A DNA stretch of 64,000 nt from Chlorobium phaeovibrioides (GCF_003968655.1 NZ_RXYK01000002.1:154940-218939), one strand, 5' to 3'. Shown: positions 1 through 10,572, counted from the first letter of the stretch. Notes: generated by a model from the sequence alone, not told the origin. Program-made: numbers and translations.

Positions 1-1292
1 ACGCCACAGAGTTCACCGGATACGACGGGCTGGAAGCTGATGCATCCATCATTGGTATTTCCAGGAGTAAAAAGAACCTTCTGCTCGTGCTCGACCGGAC
101 TCCTTTTTATGCCGAGAGCGGCGGGCAGACGGGTGACCGTGGGTGGATTGAAACTGGAGAATACAGGCTTGAAGTGACCGACACGCAGAAAGATGGTGAC
201 TCATTTGTTCATGTGGTTACCCGTGCGTTCGACAATGTCCGCGACAGCGAGGCCGACCCGGCCGATATTGCTGTTGGCCCGGGGAGAGTGCATGCCTCTG
301 TTGACAGAAAGCTCCGTCAGGCAACCGAACGGAACCATACAGCGACTCATCTGCTTCACGCTGTACTTCGTCATACTCTTGGGGCGCATGTCCAGCAGAA
401 AGGCTCCCTTGTCAATCCGGAGCGTCTCAGGTTTGACTTCAGCCATTTCTCAAAACTCACCCCGGAAGAGATAGATGCTGTCGAGTCGGCAGTGAACGAC
501 TGTATCCGTCAGGCTGAAGCAACCCTGAAGCATGCCGATGTTCCTTACGACGACGCCATAGCCAAAGGGGCGCTGGCATTTTTTGGAGACAAATATGCCG
601 ACCTCGTACGGGTTGTTGAAATTCCCGGGATTTCCGTTGAACTCTGTGGTGGAACTCATGTTGATAATGTGGGGCAGATTGGGCTTTTCAAGATTGTGGG
701 CGAATCTTCCGTGGCCGCTGGTGTGAGGCGTATAGAGGCTCTGACCGGCCGTGCGGCCGAAGAGCTGATGTGGCACGAGTATCGGGAACTGCACGATGTA
801 CGCCAGCTGCTCAAAATGAAAGCCGAAGAGCCGCCTGCGGAAAAAGTGGCGGCAATTCTTGAGGAGCGTCGGGCTCTGGAAAAACAGCTTGCGGAGCTCA
901 AGGCAGATGTTCTGCTTGCAAAGCTTCAGGGCGATGCCTCCGCTTTGGAAGATGTGTGTGGCTGCCGCATTGTGGCCAGAGTGGTTGATGGGGCCGATGC
1001 TGAAGGGCTCCGTTATGCAGCCCAGATGCTTCGCCAGCAGTTTCCCCTTTCGGCTGGACTGCTCTGCAGTTCTGCCGAAGGAAAAGTCTCCCTTGCAGCT
1101 TTCGCCTCCGACAGGGCGGTCAAGGAGCTTGGCATTGATGCCGGAAAACTTATTCGTCAGGCGGCTGCAGCTGTGAAGGGCGGGGGTGGCGGCAAGGCAG
1201 AATTTGCTACGGCCGGCGGTAAAAATCCCGAGGGAATGGAAGATGCCTGCAGAGTGTTCAGAGAGGCAGTACGCTGTATCGTAAAGGCATAG
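1..1292 (+). CDS. alaS: Alanyl-tRNA synthetase, C-terminal part (5' end outside window)
   Basis: The reading frame is open from base 3, so the start codon lies upstream of the window. The visible ~429 residues cover the editing domain and the C-terminal DHHA1 domain. The zinc-binding editing signatures are present: HTATH in RNHTATHLLHA and the later CGGTH motif. A segment rich in Glu, Lys and Leu (about 820-910) matches the helical linker before the glycine-rich C-Ala domain (GGGGGKAEF). The enzyme charges tRNA-Ala and clears mischarged Ser- and Gly-tRNA-Ala. The next gene on the same strand starts 51 bp downstream. Assignment is secure; only the catalytic half is missing, because of the window edge. 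Confidence 0.97.
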   Translation, partial: ATEFTGYDGLEADASIIGISRSKKNLLLVLDRTPFYAESGGQTGDRGWIETGEYRLEVTDTQKDGDSFVHVVTRAFDNVRDSEADPADIAVGPGRVHASVDRKLRQATERNHTATHLLHAVLRHTLGAHVQQKGSLVNPERLRFDFSHFSKLTPEEIDAVESAVNDCIRQAEATLKHADVPYDDAIAKGALAFFGDKYADLVRVVEIPGISVELCGGTHVDNVGQIGLFKIVGESSVAAGVRRIEALTGRAAEELMWHEYRELHDVRQLLKMKAEEPPAEKVAAILEERRALEKQLAELKADVLLAKLQGDASALEDVCGCRIVARVVDGADAEGLRYAAQMLRQQFPLSAGLLCSSAEGKVSLAAFASDRAVKELGIDAGKLIRQAAAAVKGGGGGKAEFATAGGKNPEGMEDACRVFREAVRCIVKA

Positions 1293-1342
1293 CGAAGTGT
1301 CTTATATGTGTTTTCAATTAATAGGATAAAAAAGGTTCAAAA

Positions 1343-2737
1343 ATGAAGAAGAGTGTTGATGTATTGGTGATTGGCGGAAGCGCTGCAGGTATAGCCGCAG
1401 CAACAACCGGCAAGGCGTTTTATGCCGATAAAAGCTTTATGGTTGTGCGCAAGGAACGGGAGGCTGTTGTGCCCTGCGGCATTCCCTATATTTTCGGCAC
1501 ACTGAAAGGTGTTGAGCAGAATGTCATTCCGAACGCCCACATTGAGGGAGCAGGTGTTGAGCTCGTCATTGATGAGGTGGTCTCGCTTGACCGCGAAACG
1601 AAAACTGCCCTTACGGCAAACGGCCTTGAGATTTCCTTTGACAAGGTTGTCATTGCAACCGGCTCCCAGCCCCGCGTTCCCGGATGGCTCAAAGGACGCG
1701 ACCTCCAGAATGTTTTCACCATTCCCAAAGACCGCAACTATCTTGCCGATGTGCGCGAAAGGATTGAGCCGTGCGAAAAGATTGTCATCATCGGTGGCGG
1801 ATTCATTGGTGTTGAAATGGCCGACGAGCTCATCAAAAAAGGCAAACAGATTACCCTTGTCGAGGTCCTGCCCCATGTGCTCAGCCTCGCTTTCGACAGC
1901 GATCTCTCGCTTAAGGCGGAAGGGATTCTCAAAGAACGCGGCGTTACCCTCAGAACCAATGAGAAGGTTCTTGCACTGGAAGGCGAGGGTGGAGCTGTCC
2001 GGCGGGTCATGCTTGAGGGTGGCGATACTCTTCAGGCCGATGCAGTCATTCTTGCAATGGGGTACGCTCCCAATGTTGCTCTTGCTGAAAAGGCCGGCAT
2101 GAAGCTCAATGAACTCGGTGCCATCAAGGTTGACGAATACATGCGTACTGCCGATAAGGATGTGTTCGCTGTGGGCGACTGTGCTGAGAAGTTTTCTTTC
2201 ATTACCCGTATTGTCAAGGGGCTTATGCTTGCCTCAACCGCTGTTTCAGAAGCTCGCATCGCCGGCATGAACCTCTTTGGCCTTTCACGGCTTCGCACCT
2301 TTGGCGGCACTATTGCCATTTTCTCCACCGCAATCGGCGGGATCACCTTTGCTGCGGCAGGCGTTACTGAAGACCTTGCCCGTGAGCGCGGATTTGATGT
2401 GGTCTCTGCCGGATTTGAAGGCATTGACAAACATCCTAAAACCATGCCCGGAACAGCCGCACAGTTCGTCAAGCTCATTGTCAACCGCGAAAGCGGCCTT
2501 GTGCTCGGCGGCGCAGTTACCGGAGGTGTCAGTGCAGGTGAACTTATCAATGTTATCGGGGTCATCATCGAGAGCAAAATGACCATCAATGAACTGCTCA
2601 CCATGCAGTTTGGTACCCATCCGCTCCTCACCGGACCTCCCACCGGCTATCCGCTCCTTAAGGCAGCAGAAGCTGTGGAAATAAAGCTCCGCCATCTTGA
2701 CCGCTGCGTCTGCGGCGCCCCCGAAAAAGCGGGCTGA
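1343..2737 (+). CDS. FAD-dependent pyridine nucleotide-disulfide oxidoreductase (CoA-disulfide reductase / NADH oxidase-like)
   Basis: 464 residues, normal for the NADH oxidase/CoA-disulfide reductase/NADH:polysulfide reductase family. The N-terminal FAD-binding Rossmann motif is VIGGSAAG, and a single redox-type cysteine sits in VPCGIPY near residue 44, as in single-cysteine CoADR enzymes. The second dinucleotide-binding fold (for NAD(P)H) shows IIGGGFIG near residue 150. The FAD-contacting motif DVFAVGDCAE comes near residue 270, followed by a C-terminal dimerisation domain. Two ferredoxin-like genes follow, the nearest 115 bp away, suggesting a redox cluster. The electron acceptor (CoA disulfide, polysulfide, oxygen) cannot be read from sequence. 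Confidence 0.85.
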   Translation: MKKSVDVLVIGGSAAGIAAATTGKAFYADKSFMVVRKEREAVVPCGIPYIFGTLKGVEQNVIPNAHIEGAGVELVIDEVVSLDRETKTALTANGLEISFDKVVIATGSQPRVPGWLKGRDLQNVFTIPKDRNYLADVRERIEPCEKIVIIGGGFIGVEMADELIKKGKQITLVEVLPHVLSLAFDSDLSLKAEGILKERGVTLRTNEKVLALEGEGGAVRRVMLEGGDTLQADAVILAMGYAPNVALAEKAGMKLNELGAIKVDEYMRTADKDVFAVGDCAEKFSFITRIVKGLMLASTAVSEARIAGMNLFGLSRLRTFGGTIAIFSTAIGGITFAAAGVTEDLARERGFDVVSAGFEGIDKHPKTMPGTAAQFVKLIVNRESGLVLGGAVTGGVSAGELINVIGVIIESKMTINELLTMQFGTHPLLTGPPTGYPLLKAAEAVEIKLRHLDRCVCGAPEKAG

Positions 2738-2852
2738 AGAAAGGCAGGGCAGGAGAATACCGCCAGCAATCCTGCGGCATAATGTGCGCCCAAAGTGCAC
2801 GACCGGCGCAGGGCATCGTTCTTTCTCACTGTAACAGAGGATATCATTACCT

Positions 2853-3149
2853 ATGAGTACACCTGCACCTAAACAGAAGAAGCGTCTTACTGCTCCCCGG
2901 GAGGAGATTGCCTGGTATCCCACAATCAACGCCGATCTCTGTAACGGATGCGGTGAGTGCCATGACCTCTGCCGGCCGGGGGTATTTCAGCCGGGTCCGG
3001 TTGAGGGTGTGGGCCGCCCGAAGATGATGGTTACGAACCCGTACAGCTGCGTTGTGCTTTGTACCCGTTGTGTGGCGCAATGTCCGTCGGGAGCCATAAG
3101 CCTTCCTCCTGTCGAAGACTTCCGGCACTTTGTGGAAATCATCAAGTAG
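2853..3149 (+). CDS. Small 4Fe-4S ferredoxin-like protein
   Basis: 98 residues. Two cysteine clusters are visible, [11 protein letters not shown] and later [15 protein letters not shown], a pattern compatible with one or two 4Fe-4S centres. They are separated by about 30 residues, longer than in classical 2[4Fe-4S] ferredoxins. The motif WYPTIN before the first cluster recurs in the next gene, so the two are paralogues. It lies downstream of the flavoprotein, and electron transfer to or from it is a plausible inference. No signal peptide is seen, so it is cytoplasmic. Confidence 0.85.
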   Translation: MSTPAPKQKKRLTAPREEIAWYPTINADLCNGCGECHDLCRPGVFQPGPVEGVGRPKMMVTNPYSCVVLCTRCVAQCPSGAISLPPVEDFRHFVEIIK

Positions 3150-3190
3150 AGGGCTCCCTGGATTCCCGGTCACAATTCACGATTAAGCTT

Positions 3191-3718
3191 ATGCTGATTC
3201 TTGACTGTTTTTTTGGACGATGTGAAAAGCTCTCATGTGAGGGGTGCCCTTTCAGACCTGTTCGCTCACTGCGCCGTCTACTCAAATCGCGCAGAATGGA
3301 GGGGTTTGATGACGAGCAGGCTGAGGCAACTCTCTCTGAAGCGCCACAGATCCCTCTTCCTTTGCCGCAGAAGGCACAGGAAAAAACCAATGAAGCTCCA
3401 CCTCCCGGGCAGGTAGAGGGAAAGGCTCCGCTGAAAAGGAAGAAGCGGCTGCTTGTGCCAAGGGAAGATATCCCCTGGTATCCTACAATCAACCCCGACC
3501 TCTGTAACGGTTGCGGCGACTGCAAGGTGCTCTGCAAACCCGGAGTGTTTGAGCTCGGTCCGCCTGATCCTACCGGCGTCCAGCGTCCGAAGCTGGTTGT
3601 TGCCCATCCCTATAAGTGCCTTGTGCTCTGCACGCGTTGCGTACCCATCTGCACTTCAGGAGCCATTACGCTTCCGCCCCGGGAGGAGTTTGAAGGGTTC
3701 GTGGAATACTTAGACTGA
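3191..3718 (+). CDS. Ferredoxin-like 4Fe-4S protein with N-terminal cysteine-rich extension
   Basis: 175 residues from the ATG at 3191. The frame is open upstream to 3059, but that would overlap the preceding gene by about 90 bp, so the internal ATG is preferred. The C-terminal ~90 residues repeat the previous protein ([29 protein letters not shown]). The last cluster reads CTSG rather than CPSG. The N-terminal ~70 residues add a separate cysteine group ([14 protein letters not shown]) and a proline-rich linker, so it may carry an additional metal site. Its 3' end overlaps the convergent serB by 9 bp. Confidence 0.75.
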   Translation: MLILDCFFGRCEKLSCEGCPFRPVRSLRRLLKSRRMEGFDDEQAEATLSEAPQIPLPLPQKAQEKTNEAPPPGQVEGKAPLKRKKRLLVPREDIPWYPTINPDLCNGCGDCKVLCKPGVFELGPPDPTGVQRPKLVVAHPYKCLVLCTRCVPICTSGAITLPPREEFEGFVEYLD

Positions 3719-4927
3719 GTCGCGGTCGCGAAATCCCATCAGATAGAGTATTGCGTCAAGGCCGAGGGTAGAAATGGCTTGACGGGCACTTTCGCGCACA
3801 ATGGGTTTAGCTCGGAAGGCGATGCCGAGCCCGGCTTTCGCGAGCATGGGAAGGTCGTTTGCTCCGTCACCCACAGCAATGGTCTGCTCAAGGCGAATGT
3901 TTTCTTTTGTGGCAATATGTTCCAGCAGTTCAGCTTTTCGCTTTCCATCAACAACCTCTCCGATAACTCTCCCCGTGAGCTTTCCATTTTCAATTTCCAG
4001 TTCGTTGGCGTACACATAGTCAACATTCAGCTTTTTCTGCAGATACCGGCCGAAGTAGGTAAAGCCGCCTGAAAGGATTGCTGTCTTGAAGCCGAGATTG
4101 TGCAGTCTGCCGAAGAGGGTTTCCGCTCCTTCAGTAAGCTGCAGACGCTTTGCCACCCGTTCAAGAACCGACTCATCAAGCCCGGCAAGCTTTGAGACCC
4201 GCAGGCGCAGGCTTTCGGAAAAATCAAGCTCACCGCGCATCGCCCGCTCCGTGACGGCGGCAACTTCGGCTCCCGCACCCGCTTCAAGGGCCAGTTCGTC
4301 AATCACCTCGGAGGTGATGACGGTTGAGTCCATGTCGAACACTACGAGACGGCGGTTGCGGCGGAAGATGTTGTCTTCCTGGAATGCTATGTCGATGCCG
4401 AGGGTGTCGGTGACTATGAGCAGTTCTTCGCGGAACTTCGCTTCATTCTGGAGGGTGCCGCGCACCGAAAACTCAACGCAGGCCTTCGTTATGTCGCTCT
4501 CTGTCCCGTTTTCAAGGGGAACTCGACCGGAGAGGCGGTTTATGGTGTCGATGTTCAGGCCGTGTGCTGCGACTATGGCAGTCACCTGTCCGAGGTGTTC
4601 GGCAGTGATCCTGCGTCCGAGCAGCGAGAGCAGGTGGCGGGTTTTACCCTGCTCGTCGACCCACCTGGCGTACTCGGTCTCCGTGACCGGCGTGAAGGTG
4701 AGCTGGAGGCCGAGGGTGTGCGCTTTAAAGAGGAGGTCCTTCATGATGGCGGCCGAGTCCGAGCCGCTGGGGATTTCCACCAGCATACCGAGTGCGAGGT
4801 GGTCGTGGATGACCGCCTGACCGATGTCGAGTACCGGAATCAGGTGGCTGGAGAGCACCCCGGTGATGGATGCGGTGAGGCCCGGACGGTCCGGGCCTGA
4901 GATATTTAAAAGGAGCAGCTCTTTCAT
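3710..4927 (-). CDS. serB: Phosphoserine phosphatase with N-terminal ACT domains
   Basis: 405 residues. The first ~180 form tandem ACT-type regulatory domains, starting with the typical [14 protein letters not shown]-superfamily catalytic domain follows, with the phosphorylated aspartate in FDMDST (D198/D200), motif II serine in [10 protein letters not shown] and motif [15 protein letters not shown]. It hydrolyses L-3-phosphoserine to serine in the last step of serine biosynthesis. The upstream TSUP permease gene on the same strand is 36 bp away, which suggests co-transcription with guaA and the PBP gene. Confidence 0.95.
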   Translation of the reverse strand: MKELLLLNISGPDRPGLTASITGVLSSHLIPVLDIGQAVIHDHLALGMLVEIPSGSDSAAIMKDLLFKAHTLGLQLTFTPVTETEYARWVDEQGKTRHLLSLLGRRITAEHLGQVTAIVAAHGLNIDTINRLSGRVPLENGTESDITKACVEFSVRGTLQNEAKFREELLIVTDTLGIDIAFQEDNIFRRNRRLVVFDMDSTVITSEVIDELALEAGAGAEVAAVTERAMRGELDFSESLRLRVSKLAGLDESVLERVAKRLQLTEGAETLFGRLHNLGFKTAILSGGFTYFGRYLQKKLNVDYVYANELEIENGKLTGRVIGEVVDGKRKAELLEHIATKENIRLEQTIAVGDGANDLPMLAKAGLGIAFRAKPIVRESARQAISTLGLDAILYLMGFRDRDSV

Positions 4928-4963
4928 GCGTTCACTTGCGATGGCGGTTCTTGGTGCAGGTGT

Positions 4964-5755
4964 TTACTGGTGTTTCCAAACCTTGAATGCAGACAGAAGC
5001 AGAAGCAGGACAAGCATAGGAATCAGTACAGTTTCAGAAACAACCCCGAGTAACCGGCCACCAATCCATGTGCCGCCGAGGGACCCCGCTGCCATGATGA
5101 AGAGAAAAGGTTTATTAGCTCCCAGTACTGAAAAACTCCGGTCACGGCTGTAACGAGTAAAGCTGACCAGCATTGTTGGCAGGCTGACAGCAAGGGAAAG
5201 GCTGCCGGCCAGCTTGATGTCGACGCCGAACAGAATTACCAGGGTCGGTATAAGCAGTTCTCCTCCTGCAACTCCAAGCAGGGCGGCGACAACGCCGATA
5301 GCAAAGCCAGCTGCCGCGCCGCTGAGTGCCAGCTGAAGGGAGTTTTCCAGCAAAGGACTGCCGGCATCCTCCACCAGATGGCCGCTGATCATAAAGCCCG
5401 CGATGACGACAAGCAGGGTTGCAATGATTTTGTATAACCCTTTAGACTGAAGCTTTGTTGCCCATCCGGCACCCATCCATGCTCCCAGCAGGCTTCCGGC
5501 CAGCAGATTTATGACGATCTGCCAGTTGTCGGCCAGCAGGTCCCATGAGACGGCACCAGCCCTGAACGGCAACGCTGATGCTACGACAACCAGACTCATC
5601 GCCTTGTTCAGAATTACCGCTTCCAGTGCCGGAAAACCGAAGAAGCCGATCAGAAGGGGTAGTCGGAACTCAGCTCCGCCCAGTCCGATAAGACCTCCCA
5701 ATGTGCCTATGAGGATACCGGTAAAAAAAGCGTAAGTGAGTTTTTCCCCCTGCAT
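4964..5755 (-). CDS. TSUP family membrane permease (TauE/SafE type, probable sulfur-compound or anion transporter)
   Basis: About 263 residues from ATG 5755; a GTG at 5770 would overlap the end of guaA. The protein is very hydrophobic, with about 7-8 membrane segments and the family's two-fold repeat. Each half opens with a glycine-rich motif (GTLGGLIGLGGAE in the N half, VVAALLGVAGGELLIP in the C half). TSUP proteins move sulfite, sulfoacetate and related anions. In a sulfur-oxidising host that role is attractive, but the substrate is not shown by sequence. Nearly contiguous with guaA and serB. Confidence 0.85.
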   Translation of the reverse strand: MQGEKLTYAFFTGILIGTLGGLIGLGGAEFRLPLLIGFFGFPALEAVILNKAMSLVVVASALPFRAGAVSWDLLADNWQIVINLLAGSLLGAWMGAGWATKLQSKGLYKIIATLLVVIAGFMISGHLVEDAGSPLLENSLQLALSGAAAGFAIGVVAALLGVAGGELLIPTLVILFGVDIKLAGSLSLAVSLPTMLVSFTRYSRDRSFSVLGANKPFLFIMAAGSLGGTWIGGRLLGVVSETVLIPMLVLLLLLSAFKVWKHQ

Positions 5756-5760
5756 GTGAG

Positions 5761-7302
5761 CTATTCCCACTCTATAGTAGCCGGTGGCTTTGATGATATG
5801 TCGTAGGCAACACGGTTGATGCCGCGGACTTCGTTGATGATGCGGTTCGATACCTTCGCAAGGAAGTCGTGCGGCAGGTGGGCCCAGTCGGCAGTCATGC
5901 CGTCTGTTGATTCCACAGCGCGGAGCGCAAGCACATTCTCATAGGTGCGTTTGTCGCCCATCACTCCAACCGACTGCACAGGAAGAAGCACTGAGAAGGC
6001 CTGCCATACCTGCTGGTAGAGGCCGCTTGACTTCAGCTCTTCAATAAAAATTTCGTCAGCGTTCTGCAGAATTTCAACCCGTTCGGGGTTCACCGATCCG
6101 AGCACCCTGACCGCAAGGCCGGGGCCGGGGAAAGGGTGGCGCATGAGAATATCTTCAGCTATGCCAAGTTCGCGGCCTACAGCGCGGACCTCGTCTTTGA
6201 ACAGTTCGCGCAGCGGCTCAATGAGCTTCAGCTTCATGCGCTTGGGCAGTCCGCCAACATTGTGGTGCGATTTGATTGTTTCCGACGGCCCTTTGACGCT
6301 GACGCTCTCAATCACATCGGGGTAGAGGGTGCCCTGCACGAGAAACTTCTCTTCGTGGATGTGCTCTTCAAAGACACGGATGAAAGTGCGGCCTATGATT
6401 TTGCGTTTTTTTTCAGGGGAGGCTACACCTTTCAGCCGCGTGAGGAAAAGGTCGCGCGAATCGGCAAGGGTCACTTTCAGGCCCAGCGGCTTGAGGAACT
6501 GCATGACTTTTTCTGCTTCATTCTTGCGGAGGAGGCCGTTATCAACAAAAACGCAGTGCAGCTGTTTGCCGATGGCTTTACTGACGAGAACTGCGGCCAC
6601 GGTAGAGTCGACCCCGCCGCTGATGCCGCAGATGACCGTATTGTTTCCTGCCCGTTCGCGAATATCCTCTATCTGGTGGTCGATAAAGCTTTTTGACGAC
6701 CAGTCGGGAGTGATTCCGGCAATGTTCAACAGGAAGTTCCCGAGCAGCTGTTTTCCGTACAGGGAGTGCTGTACCTCGGGGTGGAACTGGAGTCCGTATA
6801 TTTTAAGGGCGGCTTTGCTTCCATAGCTCTCGATGGCGCACATTTCAGAGTTTCCGCTGCTTGCGGTGACGCGGAATCCTTCGGGCATGCGGGTTACCTT
6901 GTCGCCGTGGCTCATCCATACATCGGAATCCGGAAAGCCCTCAAAGAGCAGGCTTTCATGATCTGCGCTACGGTCCACCAGAATTTTAGCCCTGCCGAAC
7001 TCCTGCTTGGAGGAGCTTTCAACTGCACCGCCGAAATGGTTTGCGATGGCCTGCAGGCCGTAGCAGATACCGAGGATAGGGAGGCCGAGAGAGAAGATTC
7101 CGGGGTGGGGTAGAATGGCTGAATCACCATAGACGCTTGTGGGTCCTCCCGAAAGGATGATTGCTCTCGGGTTGTGCTCGCGAATGGTTTCAGGTGTGGT
7201 GCTGTAGGGGAGGATTTCGGAATAGATGCCGAGTTCGCGTATGCGGCGGGCTATCAGCTGTGTGTATTGTGATCCGAAATCCAGTACCAGGACAGATTGC
7301 AT
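5761..7302 (-). CDS. guaA: GMP synthase (glutamine-hydrolysing)
   Basis: 513 residues, the standard bacterial length. The N-terminal class I glutamine amidotransferase has the nucleophile in GICYG (C80) and the His-Glu pair in LQFHPEV. The ATP-pyrophosphatase loop SGGVDST is near residue 230. The C-terminal dimerisation domain ends with KPPATIEWE, the usual GuaA tail. It converts XMP to GMP in the cytoplasm. The upstream PBP gene is 35 bp away and the downstream permease is almost adjacent, indicating one minus-strand transcription unit. Confidence 0.98.
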   Translation of the reverse strand: MQSVLVLDFGSQYTQLIARRIRELGIYSEILPYSTTPETIREHNPRAIILSGGPTSVYGDSAILPHPGIFSLGLPILGICYGLQAIANHFGGAVESSSKQEFGRAKILVDRSADHESLLFEGFPDSDVWMSHGDKVTRMPEGFRVTASSGNSEMCAIESYGSKAALKIYGLQFHPEVQHSLYGKQLLGNFLLNIAGITPDWSSKSFIDHQIEDIRERAGNNTVICGISGGVDSTVAAVLVSKAIGKQLHCVFVDNGLLRKNEAEKVMQFLKPLGLKVTLADSRDLFLTRLKGVASPEKKRKIIGRTFIRVFEEHIHEEKFLVQGTLYPDVIESVSVKGPSETIKSHHNVGGLPKRMKLKLIEPLRELFKDEVRAVGRELGIAEDILMRHPFPGPGLAVRVLGSVNPERVEILQNADEIFIEELKSSGLYQQVWQAFSVLLPVQSVGVMGDKRTYENVLALRAVESTDGMTADWAHLPHDFLAKVSNRIINEVRGINRVAYDISSKPPATIEWE

Positions 7303-7337
7303 GGGAGGACGGTTGTTGGTTTAGTGAAATGCAGGCA

Positions 7338-9602
7338 TCAGAATCCCCATTCGCTCTTCCAGTCTTTTTCGGGGACTGCCGACGGATCCATTGAGGGGTC
7401 GGGTACTGCTTCTTCAGAGTGATCTGGCTGATTCTGGTAATACTGGAACCCTTTCGGGGTGAAATATTCAATGTAGACCTCAGGGTCATAGAGGTTCGAG
7501 GGCCTGTTGGTCGTTGAGGAAATTGGTACGGCAATGACATTGTCGGGTATATGGAAATACCTGTTTTCAAGGCCGAGTGCGGGGTCGGCGTAACAGCGTT
7601 TCATGAACCCTGCCCATATTGGCAGAGAGGCGCGGGCGCCCTGGCCGTATTCCATGGAGGTGAATTTGATTCGCTCATCGTCGAAGCCGGTCCATACCAC
7701 GGCAACCAGCTGCGGAGTGAACCCCGCAAACCATGCGTCGCGAAGGCTCTGGGTGGTACCTGTTTTGCCTCCGGCCTCAATGTCGAGCCCGTAACGGGCT
7801 CGAACGGCTATGCCGGTACCCTTGTTGATGACATCCTTCATCATTGAGACCATGACGAAATTGCTGGTTGAGTCAATGGCGAAGCGGCTGTTGGGGACAT
7901 ATTCCGACAGGGTGTGGTGGTTCTTGTCCTCCACTTTCAGAATGGAGACCGGTTCGTTCCAGACACCATTGTTGGCAAAGGTTGAAAATGCTCCGGCAAG
8001 TTCAAGCGGTGACACTTCAGCAGTTCCCAGTGCAATTGAGAGGTTCGAGGGTATGGGTGAAGAGATCCCCATTCTTCTCGCATAGCTGATTATTTCGGAA
8101 GTGGTGAGGTTCTCATAGGCAAGCCGTACCGTCACCTGGTTCAGTGAACGGGTTATGGCCGAGCGGAGGGTGGTCCATCCCCCTGAAGAGTTGTCGGAGT
8201 TTCTTGGAGACCAGATCTTGTCACCGCTTTTGAGCTCAAGGGGCTGGTCGAGCACCTGGAAGTTGGCGGGGATTCCCTTGTCGATGGCAGCGCTGTACAC
8301 AAAGGGCTTGAAGGTGGAGCCCGGCTGGCGCCGTGCCTGCCACACATGGTCGAACTGGTACTTGTAGTCCTCGGGTGCGAATTTGTTGCCGCCTACCCAT
8401 GCCTTTACATGGCCGTTGGAAGGGTCTATGGCTACCAGAGCCACCTGAATGCGTGTTTTGTCGTGAAGAAGCCCTTTCAGCCATACTTTGTCGGCCTTGA
8501 GTTTCGCCATTGCACGGGCGTCCGAAAGCCCGTCTTCGTCGCGCATTTCACGGTATCGGGCACTCTCCCTGATCATCTGGTTTTTCAGTGGCTCGGTCCA
8601 TGTCCAGTAACGGTCGAACTTGGCCTGAAGGCTGGCGAGATGCTCGGATGCCGCCTCTTCGGCGTAGTTCTGCATACGGCTGTCGAGTGTGGTCTGAATG
8701 GTCAGGCCGTCCCGATGGAGATTGATGTCGCCAAGTCTGGCTGCGGGCTTGACTGTCTGGCGGATATACTCGGTGAAATAAGGGGCTGCTCCGTGGTGGC
8801 TGACCGGAGTGTAGTTGATTGTGAGCGGAGTCTTTTTTGCTTTTGCCGCTACGGCCGGAGTGATGAATTTCTCCTTTTCCATCAGGGAGAGCACGAGATT
8901 TCTCCTGCCCAGTGAGCCTTCCGGGTTTTTTTCCGGGTTGTAGGCTGTCGGGTTCTTCAGTGTCGCAATCAGGGTTGCGCTTTCGGGCAGTGTCAGTTCA
9001 CTGGCCTTTTTGCCGAAATAGGTGATTGCCGCCGCTTCAATTCCGTATGCCCCGGAACCGTAATAGACGGTGTTCAGGTAGAGGGCCAGAATTTCGTCTT
9101 TGGTATAGGTTTTCTCCAGCTCAACTGCCGTCACGAACTCCTTCATTTTTCGCGTGACGGTCCTCTCCTGCGTCAGAAACAGGTTCTTTGCAAGCTGCTG
9201 GGTAATGGTGCTCGCCCCGTGCCACCGGCTTCTGCCCCGTACAACATTCTCTCCCATGGCAATTACCAGACGGCGGAGATCGACCCCCCAGTGGCGGTAG
9301 AATTCTACATCTTCAGTAGCAATCAGTGCCTTCTGGACTGACATCGGAATGGATTTCAGAGGCACAAAGGTCCGGTTTTTGAGGAAAAATTTATGGAGGA
9401 TGACGCCATCCTCCGAATAAACCAGTGAGGCCAGATCGGGGTTGGGGTTCTCAAGCTCCTCAATGCTCGGAAGGCCGAACAGGTTCGATTTTGCAACTGC
9501 GGCAGAGGGAGCCGCTGTGAGGGACAGGGCGCTGATGACAAGGGCCAGAAAAAGTGCCCTCATAGGGGCCGCCGGCAGGAAAGAATAACGAGGTCGTATC
9601 AT
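7338..9602 (-). CDS. Class A penicillin-binding protein (bifunctional transglycosylase/transpeptidase)
   Basis: 754 residues. An N-terminal signal-anchor (about residues 13-35) precedes a GT51 glycosyltransferase domain with the catalytic EDVEFYRHWG motif and GASTITQQLAKN. The transpeptidase domain shows the SxxK serine in RQPGSTFKPF and the KTG box in GGKTGTTQS. It polymerises and cross-links peptidoglycan on the periplasmic face. The length and order fit PBP1A/PonA. The alpha/beta hydrolase gene is 63 bp upstream and guaA 35 bp downstream on the same strand. Confidence 0.93.
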   Translation of the reverse strand: MIRPRYSFLPAAPMRALFLALVISALSLTAAPSAAVAKSNLFGLPSIEELENPNPDLASLVYSEDGVILHKFFLKNRTFVPLKSIPMSVQKALIATEDVEFYRHWGVDLRRLVIAMGENVVRGRSRWHGASTITQQLAKNLFLTQERTVTRKMKEFVTAVELEKTYTKDEILALYLNTVYYGSGAYGIEAAAITYFGKKASELTLPESATLIATLKNPTAYNPEKNPEGSLGRRNLVLSLMEKEKFITPAVAAKAKKTPLTINYTPVSHHGAAPYFTEYIRQTVKPAARLGDINLHRDGLTIQTTLDSRMQNYAEEAASEHLASLQAKFDRYWTWTEPLKNQMIRESARYREMRDEDGLSDARAMAKLKADKVWLKGLLHDKTRIQVALVAIDPSNGHVKAWVGGNKFAPEDYKYQFDHVWQARRQPGSTFKPFVYSAAIDKGIPANFQVLDQPLELKSGDKIWSPRNSDNSSGGWTTLRSAITRSLNQVTVRLAYENLTTSEIISYARRMGISSPIPSNLSIALGTAEVSPLELAGAFSTFANNGVWNEPVSILKVEDKNHHTLSEYVPNSRFAIDSTSNFVMVSMMKDVINKGTGIAVRARYGLDIEAGGKTGTTQSLRDAWFAGFTPQLVAVVWTGFDDERIKFTSMEYGQGARASLPIWAGFMKRCYADPALGLENRYFHIPDNVIAVPISSTTNRPSNLYDPEVYIEYFTPKGFQYYQNQPDHSEEAVPDPSMDPSAVPEKDWKSEWGF

Positions 9603-9665
9603 CGTTCAGCAGTCAGTCTTGAAATTAGTCATCAGTTTCGGTGCGGTTTTCATAACAATCGGGTA

Positions 9666-10553
9666 TCAAGAGCTCTTTTTATACAATTGCCCGGCAAATT
9701 CAAAATGTTTTTTCAGGGCCGCAGTAAACCGGAGGGTGTCCTCAAGCATCGGGAGGTGGCCGAGGTCCATGAACTGCGCCAGTTCTGTAGGAGCCTGAGT
9801 TCTCTTTTTGCGTTCATGATAGAGCGTCACAGTTCCTTCGGGGGGGATGGTCTGGTCGGCCATGCCAACGCAGCAGAGCACGGGCGAGGGTATGCTGACG
9901 ACGCTTCTGGTGTACTTCCTCAGTGCTTCCGGATCTATCGAAAAACGGCCCACCGCATTGGTGGCTTCGCGGTCGGAGCCGGCAAAGTCCTCAACAATGA
10001 TGTTGCTGTACTCCTCTCCTATATCTTTTGCTGTTGCCCGTTTGATGAACATGCTTTTCATCGGATCCACCAGAAAAATGTTCCTGAAATGGAGCGAGAT
10101 GTCAATCAGTCCTCCCAGGATGAAGAGTCCGACTGCGTTGCCCATCGACTCCTCAAAAATGCCGCAGGCAATGATTGTTGCTGAAAGCAGAGCATCCTGA
10201 TAACGCAGAGCAAGCTCGGTGGCCACCATTCCTCCCATGGAGTGGCCCACAATATGCAGGTTCCGGGAACGGTCAAGTCCGAGATGCTCAATGAGTGCTC
10301 CAGCTTCATCGGCGAATCCGCCAATGGTGAGCGAAGGGGTGTGCCCTTTGATGAGGGTTCTTCCTGTGCCGCTCTGGTCGTATGTGATGCAGCGGTAGTT
10401 TGGCGAAAGCAGCTCTACCACCGGCTTCCAGTAGCGGGCCGATATTGCCCAGCCATTGACGAACAGTACCGCCGGTTTGGTTGTTGCTGACGGGTCCGTT
10501 TCCGCAGTGTCCTCGTAATACATCCTGCATCGGTCGGTGGCGAAATAGCTCAT
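9666..10553 (-). CDS. Alpha/beta-fold hydrolase
   Basis: 295 residues. The nucleophile elbow GHSMGG sits near residue 104. The oxyanion strand motif FVNGWAISARYW replaces the usual HG with NG. An acid in GMADQTIPP and a late histidine (LGHLPMLED) complete a standard catalytic triad. The substrate is unknown. It is divergent from dedA: the 109-bp gap holds the dedA promoter and presumably this gene's own start signals. Confidence 0.85.
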   Translation of the reverse strand: MSYFATDRCRMYYEDTAETDPSATTKPAVLFVNGWAISARYWKPVVELLSPNYRCITYDQSGTGRTLIKGHTPSLTIGGFADEAGALIEHLGLDRSRNLHIVGHSMGGMVATELALRYQDALLSATIIACGIFEESMGNAVGLFILGGLIDISLHFRNIFLVDPMKSMFIKRATAKDIGEEYSNIIVEDFAGSDREATNAVGRFSIDPEALRKYTRSVVSIPSPVLCCVGMADQTIPPEGTVTLYHERKKRTQAPTELAQFMDLGHLPMLEDTLRFTAALKKHFEFAGQLYKKSS

Positions 10554-10572
10554 GCGTAGAGGAGGGTGTCGT

